Positions 16,003 through 25,039 of a stretch of 64,000 nt of DNA are shown piece by piece. The DNA is from CBDCTM01 sp965222005. Its GTDB lineage: Bacteria; Bacteroidota; Bacteroidia; Chitinophagales; Saprospiraceae. The notes below the pieces were generated by a model. It worked only from the letters and a program-made list of their open reading frames with translations, made no database searches and was not told the origin of the DNA. The stretch spans positions 3,100,001-3,164,000 of the forward strand of contig OZ244935.1 in NCBI GenBank assembly GCA_965222005.1, in the 5' to 3' direction. A program made the position numbers and the translations under genes. Positions within the stretch are counted from its first letter, which is position 1, and the number at the start of each line of letters is the position of its first letter.

Positions 16003-18414
16003 ATGGCAACAACTTTAAAAAAATTTTCAGATGCGTATGCATCAATGACGGTAGCAACTTACGAACCATTGATTTTAAAATGGGTGTCTTTCTGGGCTGT
16101 TTCGACGATGGCAAGTACAATGGCTTCAAGATTACAAAAAGCCAAGTACTATCAAGAGAATTTGAAATATCCTACTGCACAAGCCCTCAATCTCACAAGG
16201 GTTGATAAAAATAGGCTTCCAAGGGTTTTAACTGACTTGAAACTTGAAAGTAATCCGCTTCCATCTACGATAGTAAATAATGCAGGTGAACAGGTATTGA
16301 ACGCTAATATAAAACCAGTCTCAATCGAAGGTTTCCCTAATGCAGTTGCGATTGGAGAAAAAATATATCCTCATGGAGTATTGAGAACCAATCAACAATC
16401 TACAAGCCGACAGACTGCTACTGCTATCGGCACTCGGCAAATTCCTGCAGTGATTAATAAAGGTTCAGGGACAGTAGACCCGGACTTTGATTTTAGAAAA
16501 GCGCACAAACAGGTATTTACAAAATTGATTGGGGCTTTAGATGTTGCTACTCAGGCAACCGATGTATCCCTAATTGATACTCTACGAGGAGCCATTCAGG
16601 ATGTTTCTGGTAAAACAATTTATGAATTTTGGCCAGCGCAGAAAATCGAGGAAGCATTATCACCTATTGGGATAGCACACTTTTACCGCCAACTATATTT
16701 CAATTTAGAGGAAGGGTACGGTCCAATTGAGGAAGCGTTTACCATTGCTCCATTGGAGACACTGGAAGTTGTTTATCAAACTGTTAGACGTCAGGTTCAT
16801 GAAGAAGTAATTGAAACAGGTTTAGAAACCGTGCTTGAATCTTCAATAGAGTCTAGGAATCTGGAAGAGGTTTCAGACAAAGTTTCTTCTATGATACAAA
16901 GAGATTCTTCTGCTTCCATGTCAGCCAATGCTTCAGGAACAATTGGTGTCTGGTCAGTAGGTGCTTCAGCCAGTGCTAGCATGGCAACTTCCTCCCAGAG
17001 AGGTAGGGAAGAATCCTCCAGGAGGTTAAAGGAAGTAACCAAAAGAGCCTCTGAAAGAATTCGGAAAAGTTTTTCTATTAAAACCCGTGAAATTGACGAA
17101 TTGACTACTACGAACTTCCGGCGCAGGGTTATACAAAATAATTCTGAATCTCCGGTAAGTTATGGATTGCGAAGGGTACTGACAAAAGTGCGTGTAAAGG
17201 TGCAAGATCTTGGACCACAATTGGTATGGCAGTCTTATATCAAAAACCCAGGAAAAGGTCTTGCTAGAAGTCGTTTTGTACATTTTCGAGAAGCTGAACT
17301 TATTGCTCCTCCTGACGTGCCGCCAGGTGTAAGACCAAGACCCAAAGAAGGTACTGATGTTGGCTCAACAAGTGTTAGTTTAGAATATGATAGCAATCTG
17401 GAAACCTGGTATGTAACTTTGGTTGTACAAACGGGAGGGGACAGAATAATTACCGGAGTAAGTATAGATTCAATAACTGATTTAGAGGGTGGCGGATGTG
17501 ATGATGAAGCACCATCGGCTAGAAACGATATAAAAATTGGTGAGGATATTTGGGATGAAAATTCGAACACTTATACCACTAAAATTGCAGTACTTGCTGG
17601 GGACTCTCGTAATGGATCAGTAACCTACACATATACTTACAAGCCTTCTCAAAAGGCTTTAGCAGAATGGGATGCAGAGCGAGAAGCTGCTCGCCAAAAA
17701 ATAACTGAAGAATTGCTAAATCAAAAATTTGAACGGGAAAAGGCTATCATCACAGAAAAAAGCAGAATACCCAAAAGACCTGCAAACGATCTAAGAAAAG
17801 AGGAACGTTACGAAGTAATGAATCGAATGGTCTCCGAGTTATTCGGTCGTGGAGATGATCCTTCACAACCTATCCCTCTGGAGATTGAATATTTTCACCG
17901 GTATTTTGATATCGATGGCATGTTTATTTATACACATCCCTCGTGGTGGAAGCCACGTTATGCACCTGTTTCTACAAGTATGTCTCGTACCGCTTACGCA
18001 ATTACAGCGGATTCTGACCCTGCACCAATGGGTAGTTCATTAGGATGGAAGATCCAAGAAGATGGGGATACTCGTAGAAATGAGTTTATCAATAGTCCTT
18101 GGTTGAGAGTGTGTTTACCCATGCGCTCTGGATTAGAAAAAGAAGCGATTGCCTGGCTATCCAAGCATATTGAAGGAACGTATGGTTTTGATACAGAAGA
18201 CGGTCCTTTAAAGGATTTGCTTGACGAGGTAGAAGAGTATCGAGGTAGAGAAGAAGCTTTAGGAGTTGATGGCCCAAATTACGTGGAAGTAGATTCGACC
18301 GTAGGAGCTCCTACCGATCCTGCTACTCCAGAAGGCGTATATCCACTCGTTAATGAATTCGACATTGTATTACCAACAGATGGTTTTGTTTATGATGAGC
18401 TTAATCTGGATTAA
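16003..18414 (+). CDS. 803-residue protein of unknown function, upstream of lodA-like gene
   Basis: No family recognised. There is no signal peptide and it is probably cytoplasmic. Residues to about 150 are mixed. A helical region at about 250-305 (ETLEVVYQTVRRQVHEEVIETG) leads into a Ser/Ala/Gly-rich segment (SASMSANASGTIGVWSVGA) flanked by charged coiled-coil stretches, as in a hinge between two long helices. A beta-rich part (VRVKVQDLGPQLVWQSYI) and a Pro-rich linker (PPDVPPGVRPRPKEG) follow, then a further helical/beta C-terminus. The order suggests an elongated or oligomeric structural protein. It begins 130 bases after attC-like site C and ends 33 bases before the disrupted lodA-like start. 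The three genes 803-aa/lodA/lodB therefore form one unit closed by site D. AT-rich like its neighbours. Confidence 0.7.
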   Translation: MATTLKKFSDAYASMTVATYEPLILKWVSFWAVSTMASTMASRLQKAKYYQENLKYPTAQALNLTRVDKNRLPRVLTDLKLESNPLPSTIVNNAGEQVLNANIKPVSIEGFPNAVAIGEKIYPHGVLRTNQQSTSRQTATAIGTRQIPAVINKGSGTVDPDFDFRKAHKQVFTKLIGALDVATQATDVSLIDTLRGAIQDVSGKTIYEFWPAQKIEEALSPIGIAHFYRQLYFNLEEGYGPIEEAFTIAPLETLEVVYQTVRRQVHEEVIETGLETVLESSIESRNLEEVSDKVSSMIQRDSSASMSANASGTIGVWSVGASASASMATSSQRGREESSRRLKEVTKRASERIRKSFSIKTREIDELTTTNFRRRVIQNNSESPVSYGLRRVLTKVRVKVQDLGPQLVWQSYIKNPGKGLARSRFVHFREAELIAPPDVPPGVRPRPKEGTDVGSTSVSLEYDSNLETWYVTLVVQTGGDRIITGVSIDSITDLEGGGCDDEAPSARNDIKIGEDIWDENSNTYTTKIAVLAGDSRNGSVTYTYTYKPSQKALAEWDAEREAARQKITEELLNQKFEREKAIITEKSRIPKRPANDLRKEERYEVMNRMVSELFGRGDDPSQPIPLEIEYFHRYFDIDGMFIYTHPSWWKPRYAPVSTSMSRTAYAITADSDPAPMGSSLGWKIQEDGDTRRNEFINSPWLRVCLPMRSGLEKEAIAWLSKHIEGTYGFDTEDGPLKDLLDEVEEYRGREEALGVDGPNYVEVDSTVGAPTDPATPEGVYPLVNEFDIVLPTDGFVYDELNLD

Positions 18415-18468
18415 TTCTCAGCAAATCTTTATAATTATGATATCAAAATGGGAAAAAATATAGAACGT

Positions 18469-19321
18469 GTTTGGGAATTTTATTCTGTAAATGATTGAAA
18501 TTTTGCCAAGATCATTGATGTATTTGCCAAATAAAGGAATGATACAGAACTTTCTATGGTATGCTCGTGGTCAATCAGTATTCTTCGGTAAAAATTAAAC
18601 CAGGCAATCGTTCTTTCAACTACCCATCGTTTAGCCTGAACAACAAACCCCTTTTTCCCTTCAGGTCTTATTGGAACTTCAAATTCGATATTCAATTCCT
18701 CACAGGCCTGTGCAAAAGTTCCTTTATAAGCTTTGTCACCAATTATTTTTATCAGGCGGCCCATTTGATGTTGATCCATCTTCAAAAGATGAACGCCAGC
18801 CGGACTGTCATGCTCATTAGCTGGATGTACCCAAGCTTGCCAAATACGACCCAGGGTGTCTGTGAGAATTTGACGTTTGCGGCCATTAATCTTTTTATTG
18901 CCGTCAATGCCCCGAAACTCATAAATCATGGGAGCCAACTTAACACTCTGAGAATCAACGATCCCCAAGCTTGGGCTTGACTGCCGATCAAGTTTGTCCC
19001 GTTCATATTCATTGAGTGCCAGATTGATTGATTTGATAATTCCTTTTTTTGTCCAGTTATAAAAGTAATAGTAAACTGCAGACCAGGGGGGAAAAGAACT
19101 ATCAAGATTTCGCCATTGGGCTCCAGTTCTTGTTATCCAAAGTATGGCATTGAAAATATCACGCAAATCAAGTGTGCGTTTTCGTTTGATAGGAAGAAAT
19201 TCTTTTATAACTTCCCACTGGCCGTCGGTCAGTCGTTCAAATTGGGCGAGCATCTTTGTAAGTTTTAGTTTAACTACAAGATACTACCGACGGCTATTTA
19301 TTTCAAAATAAATTCCCAAAC
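18469..19321 (-). mobile_element. IS5-type insertion sequence inside lodA
   Basis: About 853 bases with terminal inverted repeats GTTTGGGAATTT on the left and its complement AAATTCCCAAAC on the right, and one transposase gene read leftward. It sits after codon 7 of the lodA-like gene. A clean target duplication is not visible at these ends, so either the true ends differ slightly or the flanks have changed. Confidence 0.8.
18480..19253 (-). CDS. IS5 family transposase
   Basis: 257 residues, apparently intact in one frame. The N-terminal helix-turn-helix block 'LTDGQWEVIKEFLP' is typical of IS5/IS427-like enzymes. The DDE triad is visible as Asp in GIVDSQSVK, Asp in IIGDKAYKG and Glu in WVVERTIAWF. 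It catalyses cut-and-paste movement of the element that splits lodA. Reading direction is opposite to lodA. Confidence 0.92.
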   Translation of the reverse strand: MLAQFERLTDGQWEVIKEFLPIKRKRTLDLRDIFNAILWITRTGAQWRNLDSSFPPWSAVYYYFYNWTKKGIIKSINLALNEYERDKLDRQSSPSLGIVDSQSVKLAPMIYEFRGIDGNKKINGRKRQILTDTLGRIWQAWVHPANEHDSPAGVHLLKMDQHQMGRLIKIIGDKAYKGTFAQACEELNIEFEVPIRPEGKKGFVVQAKRWVVERTIAWFNFYRRILIDHEHTIESSVSFLYLANTSMILAKFQSFTE

Positions 19322-21172
19322 AACCTCATAGAAGATCAATTAAAACTGACAGGTGGAAAATATTTTTACCGCATTCACCCTGGCATTGGTATAGGAAGGG
19401 TAGGTAATGCGAATGCTGATGATTATTTTATTGGTCCAGAAAGACCTGGTTCTCTTGGCAAAACGCCTTACGGGGGAAAAGTGAAAAAATTCAAAAAAGG
19501 AAAAACCAAAGTTAGACCTCAAGCTTGTAGATTTAGGATATGGAAATACGAAAAAAAGGGTGGTAAGTTCTTACCTACTAAGGAAATAAATTGGGAAAAA
19601 GGAAAGATCAAATTTGAATGGGGTGTTTTTTTAGCAAATAGAAAAGCTAATTTTTATAAATTTCTTGGACTAAGAGGTAGTGAAGATGGTACAGCTAAAA
19701 GAAATGAGTCTGATATTAGAAACAATGGGATCCCTGTTTCGGACAGAAAGGCTAAATTGTGGATTAATCCTGGTCCTAGAGCTATTGCAGGTAAAAATAG
19801 AAAATCAAAAGATCAGTTTATTTTTAAACCAGGTAGTCATAAAAAAACAAGTTTCGATCCAACTACTGGGTTTACTCCTACTTGGGCAGGTGGAATCGAT
19901 TATCTTGGTGAATTAAGAACAGATTACAAAGGAAGATTATTGGTTATTGGAGGAAAAGGAATATCAAAATATGATAGTTCCCTTGGAATAGGAACGAGTA
20001 GCCTTGGCGATTATGCAAATAATGAGGGGTGGTTTGATGATGTTTCTGACGGTTGGGTTATTGCTGATGTTTATGAAAAAAGAAAAGGAAGTACAGGATG
20101 GAAACCAAGAATTCGAATCCGTGGAGAAAATGCTGCTTGGGTAATAATTGGTCCTCCAGATTATGCCCCCGAAATAAGAAATGTAGTTTCTTTGTACGAC
20201 ACGCTTTATGACATTGCTGCGAGAAAAATAACCATTCCTGCTGACAATGGGATTTTTTATAGAGAGCCATTAAAAAGATTAAAAAGTATTAGTGATATTT
20301 ATAAAACCTCTCCCACTGGTTTAAGCGGCTATATACCAAATTTTAACCAAGAGATAAATCCATTATTAGAAAAAGCAGTTGAAAATAGATGGGTTAATAA
20401 AGATGCTTATAATTCTGGTCATCATCTTGCCACTATCAATGTCAAAATCACATCTGCTTTAAAGGATACGTCCCCTTCAGCAAAAGATATTAGGGACTTA
20501 GTCTTTAATTCATTGAGAAAGCCAGAAGGTTTATCAGTTTTTACTGGTACAGGTAGCAGAAGCACCATGCCAAAATTGTGGGGAGATGCGCATGTAATTC
20601 CTTGGGGAGGCAAATATAATGAATTAACGATTTCAATTATCCAATACCTATTAATGAAGAGATGGGCTGATGGGCATTTTGACACTAGTAATCTACCGGT
20701 GAATAGTAAATTAACTCCTGAGTTGATAGATAAAGCTGCATTGGACCAATGCGCCGGAGGAGGTTTTGCTCCAGGAATAGAAGTGGGCTGGTTGGTACGT
20801 GATCCTAATCTATTCGCAGAACCATTTCGATTAAAGATTAGAGAAAAATCTCCATATCTGAAGATTAACTACTACTCTAAAGCTCGTGATTATACTCTGT
20901 TTACGCCTGGTTTTTTTACCAAACAATTAGCAATTCCGTGGCAAGCTGATTTTTTATCATGTGATGATAATTGGTGGCCTGCTCAACGACCTAATCAAGT
21001 TTTTACAAAAGAGAGTGATATACCAGATGCTTCTAGAATGAAAGAGTGGGTTCGGGGCATACCTTCATGGATGTCTATGAAAGATAATTGGCCTAGATTA
21101 GGCTTCATCTTGAAAAAAGGTGATAAATTCTTTGAAAGATATCGAGACCCAAGCCTTTAAAACCCATTAAGA

Positions 21173-22240
21173 ATGAATGTATTAGTTATCGGATGTGGCA
21201 TTTCAGGTATTACAATTGGTATAAGTCTTTCCAAAAAAGGGTACAATGTATCTATAATGGACTTGATTGAAAAAAAAAGAAAATACCGGCCTGGAGAATC
21301 AAGCCCGGACAAAATTTTTCCTCTCCTTCAAACTTTAGGATATAAGCCTTCATTTTTCAAAGATTTTGCACAAGACATTGAAAAAAAGGTCTTTTGGGGT
21401 CAGAATTTTAACAGTTCAGGAAAGATTATCGCAATAGATCGAAAGACTCTTGAACTTCGCCTTCAAATGCAAGCAAAACATCAGCGGAACATTGAGATAA
21501 TTGAGGTAAATCGAACTCAATCCATTAATAGAATTAATAACAATTGGAGGGTTAATTTCATCAGTAACAAAAAAAAACTGGGTTTTTTCTCAAATTTTCT
21601 CATTGATGCAACAGGCGGAAGCTCTTGGTTAGCAAGAAAGCTAGGGCATAAAAAAATATATTTTGATGATTCAGTAGCAATAATGGGTAGGTTCAGACCT
21701 ATAAGACCATTGACAAAATTAAACTTCATTTTAGAATCTGCTCCAAATGGGTGGTATTATCTTGCCCCTCAAATTGACAATTCTATAGTAGTAGCCTATT
21801 TGACGGACACAGATTTACTAGACAATAAACCGAACAAAATTTATCTTTTAAAACAATTGAATAAAAGTCGGCATGTTTCGACTAGTTTAAAAAATTATTA
21901 TTTATCTGACTTTTTAGGAGTTTACGATAATCGTACTTCTAAAATGAGTAATTCAGTTGGAAATAATTGGATTGCTGTAGGAGATGCATCAATGAAAGGT
22001 GATTGTTTGTCGGGTCAAGGAATTTATAAATCAATTGAATCAAGTCTAATTGCAAGTAGTCTAATTGAATCACATTTCCTTGTTGGACAAACCAAAGCCC
22101 ATGAATTTAAGTATCAAAAATGGATTGATTCTCAAATGACTGCATTTCTCAACGAGAAGGAAAAATATTATTCTCTGGAACAAAGGTGGAAAAATAACTT
22201 ATTTTGGAAAAGGCGAATTAAAGTTAATTCATCATATTAA
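21173..22240 (+). CDS. lodB: LodB-like FAD-dependent maturation flavoprotein
   Basis: 355 residues with an N-terminal dinucleotide-binding fold (VIGCGISGITIGISLSKKGY, glycine motif GxGxxG), a mid-region second FAD motif ending FLIDATGGSSWLARK, and the third motif 'WIAVGDASMKGDCLSGQGIYKSI'. This is the tryptophan-halogenase/LodB type of flavoprotein. In known lod/gox operons this partner is needed to build the CTQ cofactor of the oxidase. It starts 12 bases after the lodA-like stop and was presumably co-transcribed with it; the IS5 insertion may now be polar on it. It ends 23 bases before attC-like site D. Confidence 0.8.
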   Translation: MNVLVIGCGISGITIGISLSKKGYNVSIMDLIEKKRKYRPGESSPDKIFPLLQTLGYKPSFFKDFAQDIEKKVFWGQNFNSSGKIIAIDRKTLELRLQMQAKHQRNIEIIEVNRTQSINRINNNWRVNFISNKKKLGFFSNFLIDATGGSSWLARKLGHKKIYFDDSVAIMGRFRPIRPLTKLNFILESAPNGWYYLAPQIDNSIVVAYLTDTDLLDNKPNKIYLLKQLNKSRHVSTSLKNYYLSDFLGVYDNRTSKMSNSVGNNWIAVGDASMKGDCLSGQGIYKSIESSLIASSLIESHFLVGQTKAHEFKYQKWIDSQMTAFLNEKEKYYSLEQRWKNNLFWKRRIKVNSSY

Positions 22241-22263
22241 TAAAGAGAATAAAAAGAAGGCGA

Positions 22264-22331
22264 AAAGATAACAATGTGTATATGCCAACCTCGCCTATGC
22301 GGCGAGGCTGCATATACACCAACCGTTGCCT
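22264..22331 (+). repeat. attC-like recombination site D
   Basis: R''-like AAAGATAAC (22264-22272) is the 9-base reverse complement of the unit start GTTATCTTT (15870-15878), although that start lies 6.4 kb away. Then come AAT, arm GTGTATATG (22276-22284), an inner TCGCC/GGCGA hairpin, the complementary arm CATATACAC (22311-22319), CAACC and GTT (22325-22327). This closes the unit holding the 803-aa gene, lodA and lodB. Confidence 0.68.
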
Positions 22332-22556
22332 ACAATTCCCCAGATAGGGCAACCAAAAATTCGAGGTGGGGAAAGAAATCGAATTTTTATACCACTGACG
22401 GATCGAGAGTGATAAATCACGCTCAATCCTTTCGCGGTATATAGCACAGGCGATGGGGATTCGTTATCACTCATCAGACGCCTGAGCTATAATGCCTATT
22501 GATTACCTGAGCTAACATTCGTTTGGAACCAAAAAATATAGAAAATGAGTACATTA
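22332..22556. other. Non-coding stretch with small hairpins
   Basis: There is no gene between site D and the MITE. An imperfect 9-base stem (GAGAGTGAT/ATCACGCTC) lies at 22405-22424, and a further dyad CTAACATTCG (22512-22521) has a partner CGAACGTTAG beyond the MITE (about 22750-22759). This is a possible worn attC-like fold into which the MITE jumped, but its boxes do not match the unit start. Confidence 0.3.
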
Positions 22557-22711
22557 GTAATGGCCAATTAATAAGTTATTGATTTGGGATTGAGATTTTG
22601 TCGTCAGGCGAGGCATTTTTTGAGCGAATAGCGAGCTATTTAAGCAAAAAATAACGAAGTATGGCGGCAAAAGATCAGAGACAAATCGTGAAGTTATTAT
22701 TTGATCATTAC
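22557..22711 (+). repeat. MITE, family with GTAATG ends (copy 1)
   Basis: 155 bases, nearly identical to 52340-52494. The terminal inverted repeats start GTAATG and extend imperfectly about 30 bases. It is flanked by the 3-base duplication TTA. There is no coding capacity. The central part (TTTTTTGAG.GAATAGC..AGCTATT) is shared with the differently-ended element at 28061. The TNA-type duplication points to mobilisation by an IS5/IS1031-like transposase. Confidence 0.75.
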
Positions 22712-22779
22712 TTAGTCGAAAAATCAGGCATTGATAATCAGCGACTTAGCGAACGTTAGTCAGAATAAGAAAAATAAAT

Positions 22780-23331
22780 ATGATAGAGTTGAAACTTATA
22801 AATACAATTGAAATTAATCCATACGAGTTTTCAAATACGGAGTATGATTCTCCAAATGGTAGTTCGAAAGAAATGCCAGAAGCATGGGATAAATTTTGGC
22901 GAAAGTGTTTATCTGATAAAAACCTTGAAAATTTACAACCGATTAGAATTGGGTCATATTTGGTTGACATTAACTTAATTACTAATGCTGAGCTTAAAGA
23001 AATTCTTAAAAGTGAACTCAAAGAAGTCGATTTGGAAAATTACGAAGAACAAGTTGGAAGAATTTGTGGTGGAATTGTAGTAAAGATAAATAATGAATTT
23101 CCTATTGAACCTACTTGTTGTGGTGACATAGGGAACATTTCGGAGTGGGAAAGAATATTTAAAGAAGAAAACCATGAGTGGGAACAACTATGGATCGGTC
23201 ACCCTTGGGTCTTTTATAGAAAGGATAAAGATAATATTGAATTTTCTGACTATTATGATACGGATATTAAAGAATTAGAAACAGTAAACTCATTGATTAA
23301 ACGTAATTATTCAGAGTTAAAATTACGATAA
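22780..23331 (+). CDS. Small AT-rich gene, 3' end altered by IS66
   Basis: 183 residues, unknown family, no signal peptide, acidic and rich in Glu, Asn and Ile. The stop codon TAA at 23329-23331 is made by the junction with the IS66 element. Without the insertion the frame would run eight further codons (through LNYLLVN) to its own stop. Tryptophan-rich stretches (WDKFWRKCL, EWERIFKEENHEWEQLWIG) and a CC pair (EPTCCGDIG) stand out. It lies in the last cassette-like unit of the island. Confidence 0.6.
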   Translation: MIELKLINTIEINPYEFSNTEYDSPNGSSKEMPEAWDKFWRKCLSDKNLENLQPIRIGSYLVDINLITNAELKEILKSELKEVDLENYEEQVGRICGGIVVKINNEFPIEPTCCGDIGNISEWERIFKEENHEWEQLWIGHPWVFYRKDKDNIEFSDYYDTDIKELETVNSLIKRNYSELKLR

Positions 23332-24810
23332 TAGAGAGAAATAAATTATTTTTTGGGATGCTACCGAAAGAATTACAAGATCAGATAAATAAAATACCAG
23401 AAGAATATCGGATTCTGTTCGAGCTTGTAATTTCATTGTTTACTGAGGAGATAAATCAATTAAAGGCACGGATAAAAGAGTTAGAGGATCAACTTTCGAA
23501 GAATAGTAATAATAGTAGTAAACCTCCATCTACAGATGGCTTTAAAAAAGTTCCAAAAAGCATAAAGCCAAAGAGCAATAAAAAAGCTGGCGGACAAAAA
23601 GGTCATGAGGGAACAACGTTAAAAATAAGTGCCCAACCAGATAAAGTGGAAAAGCATAAAGTTGATACTTGCACAAATTGCAAAAAGAATTTAAGAGGTC
23701 AAAAGGCAGATTATACAGAGAAAAGGCAAGTATATGATATTCCGGAGATAAAAATAGGAATAACGGAGCATCACTCAGAAGTGAAGCAATGCGATTGTGG
23801 TTGTGTAAATAAAGCATTTCCGCAAGGAGTAGATTATGCTGTTCAATATGGCCCGAATATAAAAAGTATGGTGGTGTATTTGCAAGACTATCAATTATTA
23901 CCATATGAGCGGACAAAAGAGTTAGTAAATGATCTGTTAGGTCATTCGTTAAGTAAAGGGTCGTTGTATAATTTTCGGCAAAAAGCATTTGATAAGCTAG
24001 AAAGCTTTGAAGAGAAGTTAAAATCTCTACTGGATTTATGTTTAGTTTTGGGTTTTGATGAAACGGGTTTTAGAATCAATAAGAAAAGGTGGTGGTTGCA
24101 TAGCTGTTCGACCGACCGGCATGCCTATTATGCAGTTCATCCAAATAGAGGTCAGCTAGCAATGGAGGACATAGGAATATTGCCTTTATATGAAGGAATT
24201 GCAGTGCATGACTTTTGGAAAAGCTATTACAAATATGACTGCAAACACAGTTTATGTAATGCCCATTTGCTAAGAGATTTGGTTTTCATAAAAGAACGAT
24301 TTGAACAAAAATGGGCAGAAGAGTTAATAGACTTATTGCTGAGATTACTACATCTGAAAAATAAAGCACTGGCAAGAGGCCAACAAGCTATATCATATAC
24401 AACTGTCAAAAAGTACGAATCACTATATGATAAAATTGTCAGAAAAGGATTAAGACAAAATCCATTCAAACCACCACCTGTAAAGAAAAGAGGAAAAAAG
24501 AAAAAATCACCTCCTCGAAATTTACTGGAAAGATTCAGAGACTACAAAACAGATATACTGAGATTTTTCTACGACTTTAAGGTGCCGTTTGACAATAATT
24601 TTTCAGAAAGAGATATTCGAATGATGAAAGTCAAGCAGAAAATATCCGGTTGTTTTAGATCTGTAAAAGGTGCCCAATTCTTTGCCAGAACCAGGTCATA
24701 TATAATGACTGCTCGTAAACAAAATGTCAATGTTTTTCATGCATTGAAGAGTTTGTTTACTGATAATGCTGTTGCTAATACTCTTGTTATGGCAGGACAT
24801 CTCTGAACAG
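23330..24810 (+). mobile_element. IS66-type insertion sequence (single-ORF form)
   Basis: About 1481 bases with one TnpC-type transposase and no tnpA/tnpB. The 7-base sequence TTACGAT occurs on both sides (23323-23329 and 24811-24817), fitting the 8-base duplication usual for IS66 allowing one change. Terminal repeats are weak (a shared AGAGA core). Confidence 0.75.
23358..24806 (+). CDS. tnpC: IS66 family transposase TnpC
   Basis: 482 residues. An N-terminal leucine-zipper-like coil (NQLKARIKELEDQLSKNSNN) carries the SSKPPSTDG block. A zinc-finger-like Cys cluster (CTNCKKNL ... CDCGC) follows, then the DDE domain: Asp in GFDETGFR, Asp in AVHDFWKSYYKY and Glu in FSERDIRMMKVKQKISG. The C-terminal IS66 tail is present. 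The frame is intact and probably functional. The element lacks the tnpA and tnpB accessory genes, as in the ISBst12-like subgroup. Confidence 0.93.
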   Translation: MLPKELQDQINKIPEEYRILFELVISLFTEEINQLKARIKELEDQLSKNSNNSSKPPSTDGFKKVPKSIKPKSNKKAGGQKGHEGTTLKISAQPDKVEKHKVDTCTNCKKNLRGQKADYTEKRQVYDIPEIKIGITEHHSEVKQCDCGCVNKAFPQGVDYAVQYGPNIKSMVVYLQDYQLLPYERTKELVNDLLGHSLSKGSLYNFRQKAFDKLESFEEKLKSLLDLCLVLGFDETGFRINKKRWWLHSCSTDRHAYYAVHPNRGQLAMEDIGILPLYEGIAVHDFWKSYYKYDCKHSLCNAHLLRDLVFIKERFEQKWAEELIDLLLRLLHLKNKALARGQQAISYTTVKKYESLYDKIVRKGLRQNPFKPPPVKKRGKKKKSPPRNLLERFRDYKTDILRFFYDFKVPFDNNFSERDIRMMKVKQKISGCFRSVKGAQFFARTRSYIMTARKQNVNVFHALKSLFTDNAVANTLVMAGHL

Positions 24811-24965
24811 TTACGATTAAACTACCTTTTAGTGAATTAAAGAAAAAATTGGAAATCATAAAAAAAGAGCAATTTGAATTTGGAAAAAGAATAGAAGTTG
24901 CGTTAAAAGAAATGAGCATTAGAAATTCAAAACAGATTGCAAAACTGATGACTGGAAACGAATGA
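24811..24965 (+). pseudogene. Orphan C-terminal coding remnant behind IS66
   Basis: About 50 codons open without a start codon (LPFSELKKKLEIIKKEQF ... KLMTGNE) and close at TGA 24963-24965. This is the sequence beyond the IS66 insertion point but not in frame with the 22780 gene. It is either the tail of a second gene or of the same gene after a frameshift. It is followed at once by attC-like site F, as expected for the last gene of a cassette. Confidence 0.45.
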
Positions 24966-24970
24966 AAAGC

Positions 24971-25039
24971 GGCACACAACAATGTGCATATGCCACGCTC
25001 GCTAATCGCATCGCACGGCATATGCACGAGCCGTTAGTG
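24971..25039 (+). repeat. attC-like site F, right end of island
   Basis: AAC-AAT is followed by arm GTGCATATGCC (24984-24994), whose perfect 11-base complement GGCATATGCAC lies at 25017-25027, then GAGCC and GTT (25033-25035). It shares AACAATGTG.ATATGCC with site D. Its R''-like box (CACACAAC) does not match a unit start in the window, so the last unit has been rearranged or lost its start. Confidence 0.55.

Larger units (their letters stand above)
18448..21160 (+). pseudogene. lodA: LodA-like CTQ quinoprotein oxidase, split by IS5 element
   Basis: The gene starts with ATG at 18448 (MGKNIER), is cut by an IS5-type element (18469-19321), and resumes in frame at 19322 through to 21160. Joined, it would encode about 620 residues. 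N-terminal hallmarks of LodA/GoxA lie right after the insertion ('YRIHPGIGIGRVGNA', 'DYFIGPERPG', 'ACRFRIWKYE'). The two residues expected to form the cysteine tryptophylquinone cofactor are present: Cys in LDQCAGG (codon at 20750) and Trp in NWWPAQRP (20972-20977). The family oxidises amino acids to the imine with release of H2O2. The lodB-like gene follows 12 bases later. The ATG at 19481 would skip the conserved N-terminus, so an active product is unlikely unless the element excises. Confidence 0.8.

Noticed and set aside
19481..21160. Start of the lodA-like protein at 19481
   Set aside because: The conserved LodA N-terminus lies upstream in the same open frame, so this ATG is internal to a disrupted gene.
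22512..22759. A sixth attC-like site with the MITE in its loop
   Set aside because: CTAACATTCG and CGAACGTTAG pair, but the box does not match a unit start and the CC-GTT ending is missing.
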